64,000 nucleotides of DNA from Lagopus muta (lineage: Eukaryota > Chordata > Aves > Galliformes > Phasianidae), in NCBI RefSeq assembly GCF_023343835.1, contig NC_064471.1, forward strand, positions 6,251,598 to 6,315,597, given 5' to 3'. Below the pieces are notes generated by a model. That model worked only from the letters and a program-made list of their open reading frames with translations, was not told where the DNA came from and searched no databases. Below, piece after piece: positions 59,020 to 64,000 of this stretch. Each line of letters begins with the position of its first letter. Position 1 is the first letter of the stretch. The position numbers and the translations under genes are program-made.

Positions 59020-59252
59020 ATTGTTGGCAACTTACTCTATCACCGCTACATGAATCCGGCCGTGGTTGCACCGGATGCATTTGACCTAATGGATCTTTCA
59101 GCTGGAGGGCAGCTGACTACAGATGAACGAAGAAACCTTGGTTCTGTTGCAAAGATGCTGCAGCATGCTGCGTCCAGTAAGATGCTCGTGGGAGACAGTG
59201 CACATCTGAGCATCGTGAAGGAACACTTGTCACAATCATCCCAGAAATTCAG
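59020..59252 (+). pseudogene. IQGAP1: IQGAP1 exon remnant: RasGAP-related domain, C-terminal part
   Basis: It encodes IVGNLLYHRYMNPAVVAPDA, then FDLMDLSAGGQLTTDERRNL and GSVAKMLQHAASSKML, very close to IQGAP1, without a stop. Acceptor TTGTCCTAG, donor GTAGAA (phase 2). It is the last exon seen before a CR1 and the second ERV. Confidence 0.93.
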
Positions 59253-59395
59253 GTAGAAGACTTCAGCTGATTGTGTTGAGGAGTTTGGCAGAGGACAGTG
59301 TTGCAAACAAAGAGTAGTGATGAATTTTAAATGTAATAAATTCCATCTCTGTCAAAAAGGAGGTCTGTTGAAAATGAGAGATTGCCCTTTGGGCT

Positions 59396-59754
59396 TCCAC
59401 AATCATGCAGCCTATCAATAGCTGAAGGGAACCTACACCCAGGAGGGGAGTAAACTCTTCAGAAGGGCTGACAATAGCAGGACTAGGGGAAATGGATCCA
59501 AGTTGAGGGAGTGAAGATTTAGGTTGGATGTTAGGGGGAAGTTCTTTACAAGGAGAGTGGTTAGGCCCTGGAACGGGCTGCCCTGGGAGGTTGTGGATGC
59601 TCCGTCCTTGGACGTGTTCAAGGCCAGGTTGGACGGGGTCCTGGGCAACCTGATCTGAATGTGTATGTTTGGTGGCCCTGCTAGGCAGGGGTTTGGAACT
59701 ACATGATCCTTGAGGTCCCTTCCAACCCGGGTGATTCTGTGATTCTGTGAATCA
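59396..59754 (+). repeat. CR1 LINE 3' end
   Basis: It matches the 3' part of the CR1 at 2091-3250 closely but in the opposite orientation, and ends with GGGTGATTCTGTGATTCTGT, the terminal octamer repeat. One in-frame stop interrupts the coding part (GAGTGAAG near 59510). Confidence 0.93.
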
Positions 59755-59845
59755 TTGATCATAATGACATATAAAATACGTAGCTGGAATTTACAAACTA
59801 GATATAGTATATTAATGAGCTGGTCAAAACAATTGGCTTTGCCAT

Positions 59846-60341
59846 TGTCACGGATTTGACCAGATCAATCTATGTCCGTGACAGGGGCGACAGGCCTCTG
59901 CCCTCCCCCCCCCCCCCCCCACCCCAGTCCCACAAAAATGGGAAGGAAGGAAGGGAGGAAAAGAACAGCGGCAACAATCTATGGAGGAAAACTTATTTTA
60001 CTATAATATCGGAATACAAGATAACACAATAGATACAATTTAATTGCAATTGAGATTAATAAATCAGACAAGATGAGAGAGAGAGAGTTCCCGGGACCGA
60101 TTCAAACCTGAAAAGCTTGGATCGGCTAGGAAAGCACCCTCCAGCACCCACTGCAAGGCAGCAAGAGAGCGCCCCCCCCCACCCGGAAGGGTCAGATCCC
60201 GTGACTTCTGTAATGTACAGGGATAGGTACTTGGAATTGGGGCAGTGACACTTTAATGCCCCGTACACTACATGATGTTTTGATGTGGAATACTGAAACC
60301 CAAAAACAAAAGCAAAAAACAAAAAACATAGAACCATGACA
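59846..60341 (-). repeat. 3' LTR of the minus-strand ERV
   Basis: Read on the minus strand, the LTR opens TGTCATGGTTC directly after the polypurine tract and closes ...CCGTGACA, giving TGTCA...TGACA terminal inverted repeats. It is about 496 bases long and contains C-runs at about 59897-59920 and 60171-60180. The outer boundary at 59846 is inferred from the inverted repeat. The flanking GCCAT (59841-59845) would be the target duplication, but its partner lies beyond the window. Confidence 0.8.
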
Positions 60342-60352
60342 TTCCACCCCTT
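60342..60352 (-). promoter_or_regulatory. Polypurine tract of the minus-strand ERV
   Basis: Minus-strand AAGGGGTGGAA abuts the LTR. It is almost the same as the tract of the other provirus. Confidence 0.85.
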
Positions 60353-60451
60353 ATTCTACATCGTTACATCATGCTTAAAATATATATACATATATACAAA
60401 CAAACAAAAAATGATTAAAATGCACACATGGCTATATACATATACATAGAA

Positions 60452-62497
60452 TTAGTAACTGCACTCCCCCGGCATCAAGTTTCCTTGTGGTACACACTGG
60501 ACATCCCCATTCTTCTGCATTACCCACCAAGTGGATCCTGGTCCCTGGGCAAAAACTGTACCACGGAGAGGTTTGCCCTTTCCAGAAGCTGGAAGAACCC
60601 AAACTGCCTTTCCTAACATGTTCTTTACATGTACAACAGGGACTTTATCTCCCTCTACGGTATGTAGGGAACTGGATTGATTAGGACCATCACGATTAAT
60701 AGATCCTCTGGTATTGACTAACCAGGTGGCTTCTGCCAAATGCTTCTCCCAGTGCTTAAATGTTCCGCCACCCAGTGCTTTTAGCATCGTTTTTAACAAT
60801 CCATTGTATCGTTCAATTTTACCAGAGGCTGGTGCATGATAGGGAATATGGTAAATCCACTCGATGCCATGATCTTTGGCCCAAGTATTTACAAGAGAAT
60901 TTTTGAAATGAGTCCCATTATCTGACTCAATTCTTTCCGGAGTGCCATGTCGCCACAGGACTTGTTTCTCGAGACCCAGTATGGTGTTTCGGGCGGTGGC
61001 ATGGGGTACTGCATATGTTTCAAGCCACCCAGTGGTTGCCTCCACCATAGTAAGCACATAATGCTTGCCATTGCGAGATCGTGGCAAGGTGATATAATCA
61101 ACCTGCCATGCCTCCCCATATTTGTACTTTTGCCATCGCCCTTCCTCCCAGAGAGGTTTCATCCTCTTGGCTTGTTTGATGATGGCACATGTTTCACAGT
61201 TATGAATAACCTGTGCAATGGCATCCATAGTTAAGTCCACCCCTCGGTCTCTGGCCCATTTGTATGTTGCATCTCTCCCTTGATGACCTGAGGTCTCATG
61301 GGCCCATCGAGCTAGAAATAATTCACCCTTGTTCTGCCAGTCCAGGTCTATTTGAGCCACCTCAATTCTGGCAGCTCGATCTACCTGATGGTTATTTTGC
61401 TGTTCTTCAGTAGCCCGACTCTTGGGCACATGAGCATCTACATGGCGCACCTTTACAACCATAGTCTTTGTTCGGGCAGCAATGTCTTTCCACAGTTCAG
61501 CAGCCCAAATAGGTTTACCCCTTCTTTGCCAGTTATTTTGCTCCCACTGCTGTAACCACCCCCATAAGGCATTTGCTACCATCCATGAGTCAGTGTAAAG
61601 ATAGAGCATTGGCCACCTCTCCCGCTCAGCGACATCTAAGGCCAGTTGGACAGCCTTTACCTCTGCAAATTGGCTTGATTCGCCTTTACCTTCAGTGGCC
61701 TCTGCAACTCGTCGTGTGGGGCTCCACACAGCAGATTTCCATCTGCGATGCTTTCCCACAATACGACACGATCCATCTGTGAACAGGGCATATTTCTTTT
61801 CATTCTCTGGTAGTTCATTGTATGGTGGGGCTTCTTTAGCACGTGATACTTCTTCTCCTGGTGGTGTTCCAAACTTTTTACCTTCAGGCCAGTCCATGAT
61901 GACTTCTAGGATTCCTGGACGGCTGAGGTTCCCCATCCGCGCTCGCTGTGTAATCAACGCAATCCACTTACTCCAGGTGGCATCAGTAGCATGATGGGTG
62001 GAGGGAACCTTTCCTTTAAACATCCAGTTCAGCACTGGCAGTCGAGGTGCCAGAAGGAGCTGTGTCTCAGTACCGACTACTTCGGAAGCAGCCCGAACCC
62101 CTTCATAAGCGGCTAAGATCTCCTTTTCAGTTGGAGTGTAGTGCTCTTCAGACCCTCTGTATGCCCGACTCCAGAATCCCAGGGGTCGGCCTCGTGTCTC
62201 TCCTGAGGCTGTTTGCCACAAACTCCAAGTGGGACCGTTCTGTCCAGCAGCAGTGTAGAGGATGTTCTTTATACCCTGCCCCGTTCGTACTGGTCCTAGG
62301 GCCACGGCACGGGCTATCTCCTGTTTAATCTGTTCAAAAGCCTGCTGCTGCTCAGGGCCCCATGTAAACTCATTTCTCATTCGCGTCACATAATAAAGGG
62401 GGCTTACAATGAGGCTGTAGTTTGGAACATGCATTCTCCAAAAGCCCACTGCACCCAGAAAAGATTGTGTCTCTCTTTTGCTAGTGGGTGGAGACAT
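60452..62497 (-). pseudogene. pol: Pol C-terminal part: RT connection, RNase H, integrase
   Basis: This 681-codon frame begins in the RT thumb or connection (TKRETQSFLGAVGFWRMHVP). RNase H follows with ALFTDGSC, SSQFAEVKAVQLAL and YTDSWMV. The integrase shows the HX3-4H and CX2C zinc site (WAHETSGHQG and CETC). Its DDE core runs through WQVDYITLPRS, ESDNGTHF and GKIERYN. It ends in an SH3-like C-terminal domain (AVWVLPASGKGKP, WWVMQKNGDVQCVP). The ATG at the start is not a real initiation site. The frame is the continuation of the upstream Pol frame after a one-base shift, so it is a broken gene whose parts are otherwise open. Confidence 0.92.
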
Positions 62498-63638
62498 AGC
62501 AGTGATTTTTCTCGATCACATCTGTCGGGATGTGACGACGGCCATCTTGCCACTTTATACCTAGGAACTGAATCTCCTGGGCAGGTCCTTTCACTTTGCT
62601 TCGCTTAATAGCAAAACCAGCACTCAGAAGAATTTGGATCATCCTCTCTCCTTTTGTGAAGACTTCTTGTGCTGTATCGCCCCACACAATGATGTCATCA
62701 ATGTACTGCAGGTGCTCAGGAGCGCTGCCCTGTTCCAATACAGTTTGGATCAACCCATGGCAAATGGTCGGGCTGTGTTTCCACCCCTGGGGCAAACGGT
62801 TCCAGGTATACTGAATGCCCCTCCATGTGAAAGCAAACTGTGGCTTACATTCTTTGGCCAAAGGGATGGAAAAGAAGGCATTAGCAATGTCAATGGTGGC
62901 ATACCATTTGGCCGCTTTTGACTCCAGTTCATACTGGAGTTCTAACATGTCCGGCACAGCAGCACTCAGTGGGGGTGTGACTTCATTCAGGCCACGGTAG
63001 TCCACCGTCAGCCTCCATTCTCCACTGGCTTTACGCACTGGCCATATGGGGCTGTTAAAAGGCGAGTGAGTTTTGCTGATCACTCCCTGGCTCTCTAGTT
63101 GATGAATTAACTTATGAATGGGGAGCAAAGAATCCCTGTTGGTGCGGTACTGACGCCTGTGCACCACTTTTGTAGCAATCGGTTCCTGTTGCTCTTTTAC
63201 TCGCAGCAGCCCCACAACAGATGGATCTTCTGACAGGCCAGGCAAAACAGACAGCTGCTTAATGTTGTCTGTGTCCACAGCAGCTATTCCAAAGGCCCAC
63301 CGATACCCCTTAGGATCCTTGAAATGCCCCCTTCTGAGATAATCAATACCTAGTATACATGGAGCCCCTGGGCCCGTCACAATAGGATGTTTTTGCCAGT
63401 CCTTACCAGTGAGGCTTATCTCAGCCTCCAACACAGTCAATTCTTGAGAGCCCCCGGTCACTCCAGAAATATGGATTGATTCTGTCCCTTCATGACTCGA
63501 GGGCATCAGAGTGCACTGTGCACCAGTGTCCACCAGGGCCTTATATTTCAGTGGTTCTGATGTGCCAGGCCATCGAATCCACACAGTCCAATATACTCTA
63601 TTATCCCTTTTCCCCCCCTGACTGAGGGCAGGGCCCCT
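62481..63638 (-). pseudogene. pol: Pol N-terminal part: protease and reverse transcriptase
   Basis: The frame is open from directly after the TAG at 63639-63641. It encodes an aspartic protease (ALVDTGAQCTLMP, then GIDYLRRG) and an RT with LTVDYRGLNEVTPP, IANAFFSIPLA, LPQGWKHSPTICH and YIDDIIVWGD (YIDD at about 62694-62705). It runs out of frame at a five-A run (62506-62510 as T on the plus strand), 17 bases before it stops. The next Pol segment continues in a different frame, consistent with one extra A. Confidence 0.92.
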
Positions 63639-64000
63639 CTATTCATTACCTGTGGTAACTGGAGCAACTGCACTGGTGGTAGATCTGCCTTGTAATTCTT
63701 TCACCCAGGCTCGTAGTACAGGAGTAGGTTGACCGGGCCACTTCCTCATGTCTTCTCCATGGTCACGTAGGTAATACCATAAGGTAATTCGCGGTGTATT
63801 ATTCCTTACTTGAGCCGGAGAGCGTCTGCCTCTAACAGCTGAGATTTTTGATCGTGCACGTAAGAAGGAAGGTTCATCGTCTTTAGTTAGGTGGGCTCGC
63901 AGAAGTCTCATCGTCTCCTTCATCTCCTTCACATCCTTCGCTAGACTTGTTTGATTATTCTGATCTTCATCCAGCGTCTCTGATACTGCTACAGGTTTGT
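63639..64000 (-). CDS. gag: Gag C-terminal part (partial, runs off the window)
   Basis: The frame is open from the window edge to a TAG at 63639-63641. It is rich in charged residues near 63900 (KDVKEMKETMRLLRAHLTKD) and ends GRSTTSAVAPVTTGNE. No Cys-His zinc knuckle is seen in this part. The protease frame follows in the same reading frame directly after the TAG, so a Gag-Pol fusion by stop readthrough is plausible. Confidence 0.8.
   Translation of the reverse strand, partial: KPVAVSETLDEDQNNQTSLAKDVKEMKETMRLLRAHLTKDDEPSFLRARSKISAVRGRRSPAQVRNNTPRITLWYYLRDHGEDMRKWPGQPTPVLRAWVKELQGRSTTSAVAPVTTGNE

Larger units (their letters stand above)
42640..59252 (+). pseudogene. IQGAP1: Non-processed IQGAP1 pseudogene (partial)
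   Basis: At least sixteen exon remnants lie in the correct order on the plus strand with introns kept, so this is a duplicated or degenerated gene and not a retrocopy. Together they match IQGAP1, a Rac1/Cdc42, calmodulin and actin scaffold protein. They cover part of the IQGAP repeats, the WW region, four IQ motifs, the linker and pieces of the RasGAP-related domain. Disabling changes are: a TAG at 51205, TGAs at 52873 and 53035, a frameshift near 54562, a four-base loss at the end of the exon at 55641, splice-phase breaks between 46537 and 49839 and between 49929 and 51092, one short exon and the central RasGAP exon not found. A solo LTR and several CR1 copies lie in its introns. The calponin-homology end and the C-terminus are not in the window; the pseudogene may continue beyond the second ERV. 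IQGAP2 or IQGAP3 origin is less likely, judged from recalled sequence. Confidence 0.93.
59846..64000 (-). mobile_element. Second endogenous retrovirus, minus strand, cut by the window edge
   Basis: From right to left: the C-terminal part of gag, protease, RT, RNase H, integrase, polypurine tract and LTR. Little space lies between the end of pol and the LTR, so env is absent here too. Gag and pol share a frame separated by one TAG. Pol carries one frameshift. The RT and protease wording differs clearly from the provirus at 13075, but the env-less layout and polypurine tract are alike, suggesting a related avian clade. Confidence 0.92.

Noticed and set aside
42640..59252. A functional IQGAP1 gene
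   Set aside because: Several independent stops, frameshifts and missing exons that alternative splicing would not bypass.
1..64000. CRISPR arrays, rRNA, tRNA genes or phage and bacterial systems
   Set aside because: None seen on either strand. All structure fits vertebrate DNA.

Overview
The window looks like avian nuclear DNA, most likely from a galliform bird. The evidence is the many chicken-type CR1 retrotransposon fragments (several ending in the CR1 ATTCTGTG-type 3' repeat), a Galluhop-like mariner remnant, and endogenous retroviruses (ERVs) of ERV-L character. Multi-exon vertebrate gene relics with GT-AG boundaries are also present. No bacterial genes, CRISPR arrays, rRNA or tRNA genes were seen.

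Layout. (1) 1-39000 is AT-rich and gene-poor. It holds CR1 pieces, a diverged solo LTR near 10.2 kb, a complete env-less ERV-L-like provirus at 13075-19076 (+), a 1.7-kb CR1 at 22.6-24.35 kb (-) and a deleted mariner at 26.16-26.70 kb. From 26.7 to 39.0 kb I see no gene or recognisable repeat apart from low-complexity tracts. (2) Around 39.0 kb a short TTAGGG tract marks a change in composition. (3) 39.4-39.9 kb carries two exons of a RhoGAP domain. (4) 40.15-41.26 kb is a CR1 fragment followed by a badly decayed retroviral reverse-transcriptase relic unlike the other two ERVs. (5) 42.64-59.25 kb is an intron-containing, clearly broken copy of IQGAP1. It covers part of the IQGAP repeats, the WW region, the IQ motifs and the flanks of the RasGAP-related domain. 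It has in-frame stops, frameshifts, splice-phase breaks, missing exons, and CR1 and LTR insertions. (6) 59.4-59.75 kb is a CR1 3' end, and 59846-64000 is the 3' part of a second ERV on the minus strand, cut off by the window edge.

The provirus at 13075-19076 has long open gag and pol frames and two 315-bp LTRs that differ by one base by eye. It also has a 5-bp target duplication (TCTCA), a recognisable primer-binding site and a polypurine tract, so it is young and structurally complete except for env. Its Pol appears to carry a dUTPase-fold domain without its catalytic residues, lying between the integrase core and an SH3-like C-terminal domain. The second ERV has gag and pol in one frame separated by a single TAG, which suggests stop-codon readthrough, and a one-base frameshift in pol.

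Nothing here forms a cooperating gene pathway. The window reads as a repeat-rich accumulation zone of transposons and dead gene fragments, as found on a W chromosome, in pericentromeric DNA or near telomeres. Which of these it is cannot be settled from the sequence alone.
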